64,000 bases of DNA from Candidatus Hodarchaeota archaeon. GTDB taxonomy: Archaea > Asgardarchaeota > Heimdallarchaeia > Hodarchaeales > Hodarchaeaceae. Under the pieces are notes generated by a model, which had not been told where the DNA came from, made no database searches, and saw nothing but the letters and a program-made list of their open reading frames with translations. The DNA is taken from NCBI GenBank assembly GCA_016839815.1, contig JAEOTM010000145.1, positions 1 to 64,000 of the forward strand. Direction: 5' to 3'. Position 1 is the stretch's first letter. The number at the start of each line of letters is the position of its first letter. A program made the position numbers and the translations under genes. Below, in pieces: positions 8,884 through 17,558 of this stretch.

Positions 8884-9315
8884 ATGCAGCAATTAGTGGT
8901 CGATGCAAGTATCGTGGTTAAGTGGTTTATTCGAGAAAAGCTTAGTGATCTTGCCCTCCAGCTTCGTGATTCTTTTGTTGATGGTCAATTTAAGTTGTTT
9001 AGTCCCTCCTTACTTCACTATGAAGTCCTCAATGCTTTAAAATACAGCAAACTTTTCCTCACCTCCGAACTTGAATTGGCCGCCACTTCTTTGGAAAACT
9101 ATGGGATTATTCTTGTTCCCTTGAACGGTTCTTATGCCCAAACAGTTGTTAATCTTGCCCTGAAGTATGATGTATCGATTTATGATGCAGCTTATGTTGG
9201 TTTAGCTGATATCTTGGACATTCAGGCTTATTCCGCTGATCAGAAGCTTATATCCAAGGTTTCCAAAGATTACGCAAGATCATTTCTTTTCCTTGAAGAT
9301 CTACAGATCTCGTAA
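8884..9315 (+). CDS. vapC: VapC-like PIN-domain ribonuclease toxin
   Basis: The protein starts MQQLVVDASIVVKWF, the standard beginning of a VapC PIN domain, and carries the acidic residues of the metal site: Asp in VVDAS, Glu in HYEVLNAL, Asp in SIYDAAYVGLA and Asp in YSADQKLI. It should be a magnesium-dependent ribonuclease that cuts specific RNA targets when the antitoxin is lost. The frame opens at 8827 inside the antitoxin gene, but that 19-residue extension does not fit the fold, so 8884 is preferred. All active-site residues are intact, so the toxin is predicted active. Confidence 0.9.
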   Translation: MQQLVVDASIVVKWFIREKLSDLALQLRDSFVDGQFKLFSPSLLHYEVLNALKYSKLFLTSELELAATSLENYGIILVPLNGSYAQTVVNLALKYDVSIYDAAYVGLADILDIQAYSADQKLISKVSKDYARSFLFLEDLQIS

Positions 9316-9387
9316 TTGTTGACTATTTGGGCCTAGCTCCTCTCCCCCCGCTTCTTCTCACACCTCTTGATCAAGAAGGCACAAAAA

Positions 9388-10575
9388 TCAGGAGGTAAGT
9401 TTGGCTTCTTGACCATTCACAAATACTTGTTCCACTTTGCTGAAAAATTCAAAGGGATGTCCAGACCAGATTACTATATCTGCATCCTTTCCCTTCTCTA
9501 ATGAACCCACTCTATGTTCAATACCTAGCATTTCTGCAGGATTCATGGTTACACAGCGTAGGGCGTCTTCTTTTGACATGCCTTCTTTAATTACAGACAT
9601 GGGTAATAACGGAAAATAGTTCATAGGAGTTAACGAATCTGTTTGTAAGGATACTTTGACTCCGGCGTTATGTAAAATTACTGCCGTCTTGAATCCTCGT
9701 TCCTTGGTTTCTGGTTTGCTTACCCACATTATGGTTGGCCCTATTACTGCGGGATATCCCTTTTTTGCTATATAATCAGCTACTTTGTGACCTTCTGTAC
9801 AGTGTATCAAAACCAACCGTAAATTAAATTCTTCGGCAATCCTGATAATAGTAGTGATATCATCGGCACGATGTGCATGCGCATGGAGTGGTATCTCTCT
9901 TTCAAGTACTTTCACAAGAATTTCCATTCCCAGGTCCTTTTTTGGGGGTTTTGGTTGAGGTTTTCCCTCTTCCACTTTCTTCAATGATTCGTTATAGTGT
10001 TCTAGTTCCTTGATATAATCTTTTGCTTTATTAAATGTCTCTCTCAGCAGTGCTGCTACACCCATCCGAGTCATAGGCATACGTTTGTTCATTTGCCCAT
10101 GTATACGTTTTGGGTTTTCTCCTAAAGCGACTTTTAATCCACTGGGATTTAGTACCAGCATCTCATCGACAATATTCCCAACAGGTTTGATGGAAAAATT
10201 CGTTCCTGAAATCACATTCCCTGATCCTGGACCTGTATTCAGAGTTGTTACTCCTCCTTTCAGCACTTCTTTCAGACTAGGCTCATAAGGATTGAAAGAA
10301 TCAATTCCTCGTACAATAGGAGTTACTGGGGTTGTCATTTCATTGCCATCTTCCCCTGCCCAGCCAATACTCCCATCAAATAATCCTTGATGTGTATGTG
10401 CATCAATGAATCCTGGACACACAAATTTTGCCGCTGCATCAATTGTTTCTGTCCCTTCTGGTATCTGAATGTCTGTTCCTACCTCTAGGATTTTTCCCTC
10501 GTCGATTAAGATCTTTCCCCGTTCAATAAATCCCAGATTCGGGTCTAATATCGTTCCATTGATTATTGCTTTCAC
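9388..10575 (-). CDS. Metal-dependent amidohydrolase (imidazolonepropionase-related)
   Basis: About 395 residues. After a beta-rich N-terminus the metal-binding HxH appears in GFIDAHTHQGLF (near residue 60); HAHAHRADD, LIHCTEGHKV and QTDS provide further His and Asp ligands, and the C-terminal MLGIEHRVGSLEKGKDADIVIW is the family's closing beta segment. This is the amidohydrolase superfamily, the group with imidazolonepropionase-like and secreted amidohydrolases. The substrate is unknown. No signal peptide is seen, so it is cytoplasmic. A GTG at 10575 with a GGTGA five bases before it is preferred; a TTG at 10587 is the longest option. Confidence 0.85.
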   Translation of the reverse strand: MKAIINGTILDPNLGFIERGKILIDEGKILEVGTDIQIPEGTETIDAAAKFVCPGFIDAHTHQGLFDGSIGWAGEDGNEMTTPVTPIVRGIDSFNPYEPSLKEVLKGGVTTLNTGPGSGNVISGTNFSIKPVGNIVDEMLVLNPSGLKVALGENPKRIHGQMNKRMPMTRMGVAALLRETFNKAKDYIKELEHYNESLKKVEEGKPQPKPPKKDLGMEILVKVLEREIPLHAHAHRADDITTIIRIAEEFNLRLVLIHCTEGHKVADYIAKKGYPAVIGPTIMWVSKPETKERGFKTAVILHNAGVKVSLQTDSLTPMNYFPLLPMSVIKEGMSKEDALRCVTMNPAEMLGIEHRVGSLEKGKDADIVIWSGHPFEFFSKVEQVFVNGQEAKLTS

Positions 10576-10721
10576 TATTTTCACCAATACAGCTACTTAC
10601 CCCTTTGAATGGAGTATAGCTGAAAATTAAAATTGAAACTGTTGAATTAGTGCAAAAAATGAGTTATTCATTAATCCTACCATTTTTTCCATAAAAAGGA
10701 AGAAAGAAGAGAAAATTGATT

Positions 10722-12308
10722 TTACTGTATTCTCTTCCGAATAGTAACCAATGCTAATGCACTGAAGATTGCTATCAGTTCAAATGAAGCCTTAGAAGAA
10801 GTGGTTTCTTCTTGAAAATCCTGTAAGTATTGTTGGTGATTGAAGCGGAGAAAAAAACCATCATCCGACCCATTCTTGGTGGTTTGAAAAGCCTCTGTTG
10901 ATACTGGAAAATTCTCAGAGCCTGTATGTCCAACAATGTAAATTTGGTCCGCAAATAGCTCCATGTTCCAGACGTGGTCTAGTTCACTACCTCCAAAATA
11001 CGTTCCAAAGAAGGGAGTTCCTTCAGGTGTTAGACCTAGTAAGACTACATCACAACTACCTGCTGTTTCATTTTGAATAGCAGTTTCTGTGATTGGAAAA
11101 TCGTTTGTAGGGGCATCTCCACATGTAAAGATATTATCTTGAGCATCAGTATCTACAAAATGTAGTGTATCCCATACTGGACCTCCAAAATAGCTGGAAA
11201 ATACCAATTCTCCGGTTGGATCCATTTTCGTAACGAATGCATCTACTCCGCTAATATTATTCTCTGCACCTGCATACTCTGATTGATAGGCATTATAAAT
11301 CGGAAAATCAGAAGACCAAGTTCGTCCACTGAAGATCAGATTGTCTTCCGAGTCAAAAGTACAACCAAAACTATCATCCATACCTGATCCCCCAAAATAG
11401 GTGCAATAGTCTACAACCATATCATTAGTGAATGTAGCAATGAAAAAATCTCTACCAGGGCCTGAAATAGCAGTTGAATATGCATTGTCGGAAAATGGCA
11501 GGTTAGTACTATCTGAATACCCGTTGACAATATAACGTCCATCATTACTCGCATAGATCTCCCCTATCACATCAACTCCAGTACCCCCGAAAAAACTGGA
11601 ATAGACTAGTGAGCCATTTGTAGCTAATTGAACTATGGTTGCATCCACGGTACCTCTAAAGATACTTTGCTCTGCATTATCGGTTAAGGGGAAATTTGGG
11701 GACGATGTACTTCCTGTACAGGTCAGAATGTCAGAGTACATTTCTGAACCTTCTAAATTCTCATGACCTGATGTACCAATGCACATGGAATATTCCAATG
11801 TTCCTTCGGGAGTGAATTTTGCTACGAACCCATCAGATCCTCCATGTGAGCTATGTACTCCAGATACTGGAAAATTTAACGAATTGGTGACTCCTACTAC
11901 ATAAATATTATCTTCACTATCTACATGAACTCCCGTACCTCCATCATTGCTGGATCCTCCAAGATAACTCGACCAGATCAACTCGCCCATTGGAGAGAAT
12001 TTTGATACAAACGCGTCTCCACTTACTGTATGGATATCTTGTTCTCCTCCTGCAAAAATCGTCTGAAATGCATCATTTGTTATGGGAAAGTTTTCAGACA
12101 TTGTATCCCCTGTCACTAATAGATTTCCTTCAGAATCAACCTCCATATCTCGGATCAGATCATCTTCAGATCCCCCTAGGTAGCTACAAAGAATATATTG
12201 ATCTATATTTCCTAAATCCACCCTAGTACTAACAATTAAGCTTGTTGTACTTACTGTAATAACTATTATTGACACCACTATTAGTGGTATGATCGACTTT
12301 CTCTTCAT
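10722..12308 (-). CDS. Surface seven-bladed SBBP beta-propeller protein
   Basis: The 528-residue protein has an N-terminal signal or anchor helix, then seven repeats, each opening with a SYLGGS- or YFGGS-like motif and closing with a TGxTxSxNFPxT-like motif. These are SBBP (beta-propeller) repeats, and seven copies would close one propeller. Repeat 3 is the most divergent (CIGTSG). After a TTSSK linker come a hydrophobic helix and an RKRIQ basic tail, so it is anchored with the propeller outside. Propellers of this type usually bind proteins or glycans; the ligand is unknown. The membrane-tethered regulator gene lies 138 bases upstream on the same strand. Confidence 0.85.
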   Translation of the reverse strand: MKRKSIIPLIVVSIIVITVSTTSLIVSTRVDLGNIDQYILCSYLGGSEDDLIRDMEVDSEGNLLVTGDTMSENFPITNDAFQTIFAGGEQDIHTVSGDAFVSKFSPMGELIWSSYLGGSSNDGGTGVHVDSEDNIYVVGVTNSLNFPVSGVHSSHGGSDGFVAKFTPEGTLEYSMCIGTSGHENLEGSEMYSDILTCTGSTSSPNFPLTDNAEQSIFRGTVDATIVQLATNGSLVYSSFFGGTGVDVIGEIYASNDGRYIVNGYSDSTNLPFSDNAYSTAISGPGRDFFIATFTNDMVVDYCTYFGGSGMDDSFGCTFDSEDNLIFSGRTWSSDFPIYNAYQSEYAGAENNISGVDAFVTKMDPTGELVFSSYFGGPVWDTLHFVDTDAQDNIFTCGDAPTNDFPITETAIQNETAGSCDVVLLGLTPEGTPFFGTYFGGSELDHVWNMELFADQIYIVGHTGSENFPVSTEAFQTTKNGSDDGFFLRFNHQQYLQDFQEETTSSKASFELIAIFSALALVTIRKRIQ

Positions 12309-12445
12309 TTTATTATCTCCTACGTGCTAGATCAATAACCTATCATGATCTGCTTCAAAGCTATGTCTAAACATTGACTAAATAAAAGAACATACTTGTT
12401 TCCAAATAGAAACTAGTTTTTTCCCTCTTATTTGAAAGCCATTCC

Positions 12446-13513
12446 TTATCTCAACCGCTCAATTGCGATCTTGAGTGCGGTATCCAGATTTGATAACAAT
12501 TCAAATCCTTTTTTTGTGATAACAAAATTTTTTAATCGGGCATCCTGCAGCATTTGAGTTGTGAGATAAGTTTCCACATAACCTGTGGTTTCTAATTTCT
12601 TTATTTCTTTGGAAAGTGTTGATAATGGGATATTTAGACTTTTAGCTATCTTTGTAGGGGTTGTCTCGTGTGGGCCAAGATAAGCCATTTCTATCAGAGT
12701 TAGAACAGTTCTTCCTTTCATATTATGCTGTAAATCATGTCGAAGATTCTGAGGAAAAATATCAACGATTGATGTAGTTAATGAAATTGTTTTTACATCT
12801 GTGATTTGTGGTATCTCTTCAATAAATTCACTTTTGATGTTATCCAGTCCTATAATTATCTTATGGCTTAATGCTGTCAACCATTCTTGTTTTTCGGACT
12901 GGATCACCTGTAAAATTGATTTTTGTTGCACCCATGGCCGAAACTTCCAGAGTCCGACTCCTAGTACCATAATCGATCCCAAGATTAGGAAATATCCCGT
13001 AAGATCGATTGGTTTGGCTGGTATTCGGTTATCAATGGTAAATCTTTCCGATATCACCTGAAAATTCTCAAAGTTTTTACTTTGGTAGCTCACTTGAATT
13101 CTACATTGGGTAGTATATTCCTCATATACTGTGGTATTCCACACGTAGTAAGGATTGAAGGTAAACATAGTTAAGATAATCCAATTATTCCCATCATCGG
13201 TAGAATAGTGGACCTGATACGAAGTAGTATCATCAATATAGGCTTCATCAACGTTCCATTCGATGGTAATTACTCCAGAAATGATATCTCCCTCCCTTGG
13301 ATTGGTAATATTCAATCGAGAATCCAAAGATACTTTCAGAGTGATTTCAAGTTGGTTTAAGTCATCTTGTGTCCGAAGTGGAGTGGAAGAATAATGAACA
13401 CAGAGAATAATCAACAAACAGCAAAATAAGGCGTTGTAGAGAGTGCTTTTATTATTTAAATATGGAAATACGATGTTTCGACGTCTTTTCGTATTCTTGC
13501 ACGCTCTTCTCAT
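12446..13513 (-). CDS. Membrane-tethered winged-helix regulator with extracellular beta-sandwich domain
   Basis: Order of parts in 355 residues: basic N-terminus, membrane helix (about 28-46), extracellular beta-rich domain of Fn3/Ig type with the pattern GDIISGVITIEWNV, STDDGNNW and CRIQVSY (about 70-165), second membrane helix (about 170-190), linker, and a cytoplasmic winged-helix domain with PTKIAKSLNIPLSTLSKEIKKLETTGYVE as helix-turn-helix. It should read an outside signal and act directly on DNA, with no separate kinase. The DNA-binding part resembles MarR/ArsR-type readers. Targets are unknown; the adjacent propeller gene is the obvious candidate. Confidence 0.7.
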   Translation of the reverse strand: MRRACKNTKRRRNIVFPYLNNKSTLYNALFCCLLIILCVHYSSTPLRTQDDLNQLEITLKVSLDSRLNITNPREGDIISGVITIEWNVDEAYIDDTTSYQVHYSTDDGNNWIILTMFTFNPYYVWNTTVYEEYTTQCRIQVSYQSKNFENFQVISERFTIDNRIPAKPIDLTGYFLILGSIMVLGVGLWKFRPWVQQKSILQVIQSEKQEWLTALSHKIIIGLDNIKSEFIEEIPQITDVKTISLTTSIVDIFPQNLRHDLQHNMKGRTVLTLIEMAYLGPHETTPTKIAKSLNIPLSTLSKEIKKLETTGYVETYLTTQMLQDARLKNFVITKKGFELLSNLDTALKIAIERLR

Positions 13514-13647
13514 CTTGGAGGATTGAATGATGAGTTTATTATAAGTTTAGTATCACTTAGGCAAATATGGGATATGTCTTTTAAGGTTTACTTTCCGCTG
13601 TTAAACAAGATCTATGGAAAAATTCACTAATCTAGTAAGACTAGTGT

Positions 13648-13935
13648 TCATGAACGAACCAATTTAACTTCAAAATTAGTTTCCCCTAGAGAGGTATCTT
13701 TTACCTGAATTTCCCCTTTATACTGCTCCACTCTCGTCTTTACAAGAAAGAGGCCCAGTCCTGATCCATTGGATAGTTCTCCTTTATATCCTCGTGTAAA
13801 GATTTTTTCCCGCAAGGTTTCAGGAATTCCGTTCCTATCATCTTCAAAGTTTAATATTACTTCTGAGGCGTAATTTCTTACATTTCGTGAAATAACTTCA
13901 AGGAGGAATATCCCTCTCAATTTAGTAGTATTCAT
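13648..13935 (-). pseudogene. C-terminal HATPase fragment of a histidine kinase
   Basis: The 95 residues match only the end of a histidine-kinase ATPase domain: DDRNGIPETLREKIF (G1 region), GSGLGLFLVK (G2 box) and a final beta strand, ETNFEVKLV. The N box, the phosphoacceptor helix and any sensor are missing. It starts 11 bases after the full PAS kinase on the same strand, with a GGAC ahead of its ATG, so it may still be translated. Most likely it is what remains of a second kinase after deletion; an accessory ATPase-like protein is less likely. Confidence 0.6.
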
Positions 13936-13945
13936 AAAACGTCCT

Positions 13946-15379
13946 TTAGTTTATTTCTGCTGAATGTTTTGGAATATGAACATGAAAAGTAGTTACATCG
14001 GTAACCTCAAGGGAGATTTTCCAATGATGGGCTATGCACAGTTTCTTTGTGATATATAATCCCAACCCACTACCGCCTTTTGAAGTGGTGAATCCTCGTT
14101 CAAACACTTTCTCTTGTATTTCTTCTGGTATTAGGTTACCATCATTACTAACTGATATCCGATCTTCTTCATTATTTTCCTTTGAACAACCTATCTGAAT
14201 AAATGATGGATTTCCGTGAATTACTGCATTTTTGAACAGATTTTGGAAGATTTGGGTGACTTTTTCTTTGTCACAACTTACTGTTGGTAATGTATCTTTT
14301 GAAAATGTAATTGTTTCTGGAATGGTCATTTTACCAATTTCTTCTATGACCTTATCTAATTCTACTGATTCTTTTTTCTCTATGATTTTTCCTGCTTCTG
14401 CTAATTCATAGCTTCGGGTCAAGAGTTCTTGAATATGGACCGCGTTCCTTCTAATTTTTTTGCTAAACTCGCGGTGGTCATCTTGAGTCTTCATTTCTAG
14501 AATTTCTGCATAGCCCATAATATTATGTAGATAATTCATTAAATCATGTCGCATGACCGAAGCTAGTTCACTCAACTCGTTCTTTTGATCTTGCAAAATC
14601 AATTGAGCCTCTACTAAATCTGTAACTTCAGCCCAAGTCAGTATAGCTCCTTCCACCTTATCGTTCGCAGTAAAACGAGGTGAACCATAAAGTTTCATGA
14701 CTTTAACTCCCGTTTCTGATTCAATTCTTAATTCATCTTCGACTAGAGGTTGCCCTTTCAGAAGCTTTTCAATTCCACTAGCTGTTTCCTGTTTATTTTT
14801 TATGATCGATAAATTGAATATATTTTTTCCCTCTACAAGTGTGGTTTTCTCATCAATCCAACCTAACAGTTTTGTCGAGGTAGGATTAGCAAATATAATT
14901 TGTCCCTCTGTATCTAAGATCATAATCCCCAAAGGAGAGAATTCTGCATGCAAACCGAAATTTAGATCTAAGCTTTCTCTAACAGCATTTTGCTGTTCGA
15001 TTATTTCTGTAATATCTTTTACAGACATCATAACCATATTATCAGTGACTTTAACATAATCTGCAATGAAATAGTAATTTGTTTGGCTTTTAGTGGATCC
15101 TTTACTGCCTTTATTCCAAACAATTATTTTTGAAATAATCTCTTTACCATTTCTAATCTTTATGATATCAATCAGAATATTCGGGGAGAATTGGTTTAAG
15201 AATGCGGGAAAATCGTCCTTATACTCAATTATTTCTGCCCCAAATACTCCCATTCCAATTTTATTTACTCTATAAAGAAAAATCTGATTTTGATCATTGA
15301 CTCGGAATAAAAAGGCGGGATTTGGTAGTAACTCAAAGAGATTTTCTTCCTGAATGGAAACTTCTTGAATTGGAAGCAT
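13946..15379 (-). CDS. PAS-domain sensor histidine kinase
   Basis: About 477 residues. Two PAS-like domains occupy roughly residues 15-130 and 140-255, the second with PLGIMILDTEGQIIFAN. The phosphoacceptor helix has MRHDLMNYLHNIMGYAE (His at about 278). The ATPase domain has an N box (IFQNLFKNAVIHGN), a G1-like SNDGNLIPEEI and a G2 GGSGLGLYI. No membrane helix is evident, so it should sense an internal cue. No response regulator gene is adjacent, as is common in archaea. The TTG at 15400 is the longest start; the ATG at 15379 is preferred. It lies in a same-strand cluster with the 15427-15825 gene upstream and the kinase fragment downstream. Confidence 0.85.
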   Translation of the reverse strand: MLPIQEVSIQEENLFELLPNPAFLFRVNDQNQIFLYRVNKIGMGVFGAEIIEYKDDFPAFLNQFSPNILIDIIKIRNGKEIISKIIVWNKGSKGSTKSQTNYYFIADYVKVTDNMVMMSVKDITEIIEQQNAVRESLDLNFGLHAEFSPLGIMILDTEGQIIFANPTSTKLLGWIDEKTTLVEGKNIFNLSIIKNKQETASGIEKLLKGQPLVEDELRIESETGVKVMKLYGSPRFTANDKVEGAILTWAEVTDLVEAQLILQDQKNELSELASVMRHDLMNYLHNIMGYAEILEMKTQDDHREFSKKIRRNAVHIQELLTRSYELAEAGKIIEKKESVELDKVIEEIGKMTIPETITFSKDTLPTVSCDKEKVTQIFQNLFKNAVIHGNPSFIQIGCSKENNEEDRISVSNDGNLIPEEIQEKVFERGFTTSKGGSGLGLYITKKLCIAHHWKISLEVTDVTTFHVHIPKHSAEIN

Positions 15380-15426
15380 GGAGGTTACACCTGTATACAA
15401 CTTGTCACCTAGGTTACTTGAGTACT

Positions 15427-15825
15427 CTATTGAAATTGTTCTAATGAATAATGCTCTTCTATTAAGGGGATGAAGTAATCGTTTATTCCCATCATTATTT
15501 GCCTTTGTTCAGGGGTAATAGGCATCATATTTCCTAACAAGAGAATAAATTGGTCTCTGATTTTTTCATAGAGCATTTTTCGCTCTTTAGAGTTGAAACG
15601 TTGTTCAAATTTGTAACAATTCCCATATTCATATCCACATAAGATAATTTTTATTGATTTGTGTAGTAAGCTTTTGGTTAAGTGTTCGGATAGGTATAGG
15701 CTTTCACTTAGAACTCTTATGATAGCATTTAATACTTCTTTTTGAGCTCGAGAAACATAAATGATGTCTATTTGTGGTGAATCTTTCCTAGAATCGAGTT
15801 TATCTTCTACGATTATTTGAACCAT
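15427..15825 (-). CDS. Hypothetical protein upstream of the PAS kinase
   Basis: A soluble, helix-rich protein of about 132 residues beginning MVQIIVEDKLD; no family was recognised. A strong GAGG seven bases before the ATG at 15825 decides the start over an ATG at 15867. It has two nearby cysteines (LCGYEYGNC) and an acidic C-terminus. It ends 48 bases before the kinase start on the same strand, so it may be a partner or modulator of the kinase. That role is inference only. Confidence 0.55.
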   Translation of the reverse strand: MVQIIVEDKLDSRKDSPQIDIIYVSRAQKEVLNAIIRVLSESLYLSEHLTKSLLHKSIKIILCGYEYGNCYKFEQRFNSKERKMLYEKIRDQFILLLGNMMPITPEQRQIMMGINDYFIPLIEEHYSLEQFQ

Positions 15826-15994
15826 TAGATGACCTCTGATCATTCCAATATGGATAGGTCGAGTCATTTAAATAAACATACGTCAAAAAATATGGAAAAA
15901 TTGAATCCCATTAAGAAAATAAACAGTTTCATCAAGAGTAGTTCAATATTAAAAAAGAAGAATATCTATCAGGCATGTTCTCGTCTTCACCATT

Positions 15995-16687
15995 TCAAAT
16001 ATCAGATATTATCTTCCCATCCTCCATTTCAATGATCCGCATGTTAGGTTTTAACATAGCTTCGTCATGGGATACGCACACAATAGTTTTCTGATGCTCT
16101 TCATTCATCTCCCGTAGTAAACTCATGATTTCGTTTCCTGTAAGTGAGTCCAGATCTCCTGTTGGTTCATCTGCCAAGATAACTTGAGGGTCATTGACTA
16201 GTGAACGAGCAATGCCTACTCGTTGCTTTTCTCCTCCAGACAGTTCATGAGGTAAATGATCCTTCCGTTTCTCCAACCCTACCAGTTCTAACATGGCCAT
16301 TGCACGCGGAGTTCGTTTCTTACGTCTTATTCCACTGATAAGCATGGGGAGTTCAACATTTTCCAAAGCGGTGAGAATCGGATGAAGATTGAAAAACTGA
16401 AAAATAAATCCAAGTTGATACCGTCTGATTTCACATAATTCCCGATCAGTGAGGGTAGTCAGATCGCGTTGGTTGATGTGAATAGTGCCTGCTGAAGGTT
16501 TTTCTAATCCCGCCATGATATTTAGTAAGGTCGATTTTCCGCTTCCTGAGGGGCCCATAACCATGATAAATTCCTGTTGACACACATTAAGGTTGATATT
16601 GGTTAGAGCATCAATGGTATAATCCCCCATATTGTATCGACGATTGACATTTTCGAGTTCAATGATGGTATCGTGTTTTTTAGTCAT
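15995..16687 (-). CDS. ABC transporter ATPase, MacB/LolD type
   Basis: The 230-residue nucleotide-binding protein has Walker A GPSGSGKSTLLN near residue 45, a Q-loop in FIFQFFNLHP, signature LSGGEKQRVGIA, Walker B VILADEPTGDLDS and the switch His in CVSHDEA. Enzymes of this type power FtsX-like permeases that act mechanically on envelope substrates. It is the last gene of a three-gene operon and overlaps the end of the second ATPase by eight bases, with a GAGGT inside that gene as ribosome site. Confidence 0.9.
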   Translation of the reverse strand: MTKKHDTIIELENVNRRYNMGDYTIDALTNINLNVCQQEFIMVMGPSGSGKSTLLNIMAGLEKPSAGTIHINQRDLTTLTDRELCEIRRYQLGFIFQFFNLHPILTALENVELPMLISGIRRKKRTPRAMAMLELVGLEKRKDHLPHELSGGEKQRVGIARSLVNDPQVILADEPTGDLDSLTGNEIMSLLREMNEEHQKTIVCVSHDEAMLKPNMRIIEMEDGKIISDI

Positions 16688-17555
16688 CTACCTCATCTCC
16701 TCTGACTGGAATGATTATGGCATATCCCTCTCGTACCTCGATCTGGACATGATTTTGAATTCCCACTTTTTGTCGAATAGATTCTGGGATTCGCAAGTTA
16801 CCATGATCATCCACATAAATGATCTCTTCTCGATCTGAAATGGAAATACTAGGATCTTTCGCTCTATGGAGTCCAACAATCCGTCCATCCATGATTCTCA
16901 TCGCTTTAGTGGTCATATTGGCGAATCTATGGTCATGTGTTACCACAAGAAATGTTTTCCCAAGACTAGCATTTAATTGTTTGAAGTACTCAATGATCTT
17001 AAAGGTTGTAACGCTATCTAGTTCCCCTGTGGGTTCATCTGCTAGCACAATATCTGGGTCATTGGCCAAAGCAACCGCAATGCCCGTCCGTTGGGCTTCT
17101 CCTCCTGACAGTTGATGGGGTTTGTGTTTCCTCCGTTGTTCTAATCCCACATCTTTGAGAAGCTCTAGCGCTCTTTTTTTCTGTGTTTCATGGCTCCATC
17201 TCCCTGATAGTCGCATTGGTACAACTACATTCTTGTATGCGCTTAGGTTCCAGATTAAATTTCGTTCTGGGAGTTGATATAAGAAACCAATTCGATTTCG
17301 GCGATAGTAAGTTAATTCTCTATCTTTAAGTTTGGTGATATTGGTTCCATCAAGCATAATCTCTCCAGATGATGGTTTATCAATTCCTCCGATTAGGTTG
17401 ATTAGCGTACTCTTACCAGAGCCACTAGGGCCGATAATGGAGATCAAATCTCCCTCATTTGCGCTAAATTCTACTCCTCTAAGGGCGGGGACCTGGATCT
17501 TACTTTGTTCGTCTGTATAGAGTTTGATTAGATCATTGCATTCTAGGAAAGCCAT
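16680..17555 (-). CDS. ABC transporter ATPase with a C-terminal AbrB-like domain
   Basis: Residues 1 to about 230 form a complete MacB/LolD-type ATPase: GPSGSGKSTLIN, LSGGEAQRTGIA, IVLADEPTGELDS and VVTHDHR. From about residue 240 a second domain follows with the pattern VDDHGNLRIPESIRQKVGI and YAIIIPV, which matches the SpoVT/AbrB swapped-hairpin fold. Such domains normally bind DNA as dimers in transition regulators and MazE antitoxins. It begins four bases after the permease stop and overlaps the next ATPase gene. The tail could bind DNA, or could serve only to pair two ATPases. Confidence 0.85.
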   Translation of the reverse strand: MAFLECNDLIKLYTDEQSKIQVPALRGVEFSANEGDLISIIGPSGSGKSTLINLIGGIDKPSSGEIMLDGTNITKLKDRELTYYRRNRIGFLYQLPERNLIWNLSAYKNVVVPMRLSGRWSHETQKKRALELLKDVGLEQRRKHKPHQLSGGEAQRTGIAVALANDPDIVLADEPTGELDSVTTFKIIEYFKQLNASLGKTFLVVTHDHRFANMTTKAMRIMDGRIVGLHRAKDPSISISDREEIIYVDDHGNLRIPESIRQKVGIQNHVQIEVREGYAIIIPVRGDEVDD

Positions 17556-17558
17556 TCT

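Noticed and set aside
8827..8884. Longer VapC start at 8827 overlapping the antitoxin gene
   Set aside because: The extra residues do not fit the PIN fold, which normally starts at the MxxLVVDAS strand; the ATG at 8884 matches.
10898..12226. Plus-strand open frames inside the propeller gene
   Set aside because: Shadows of the repeat-rich minus-strand gene; no start signals and no family match.
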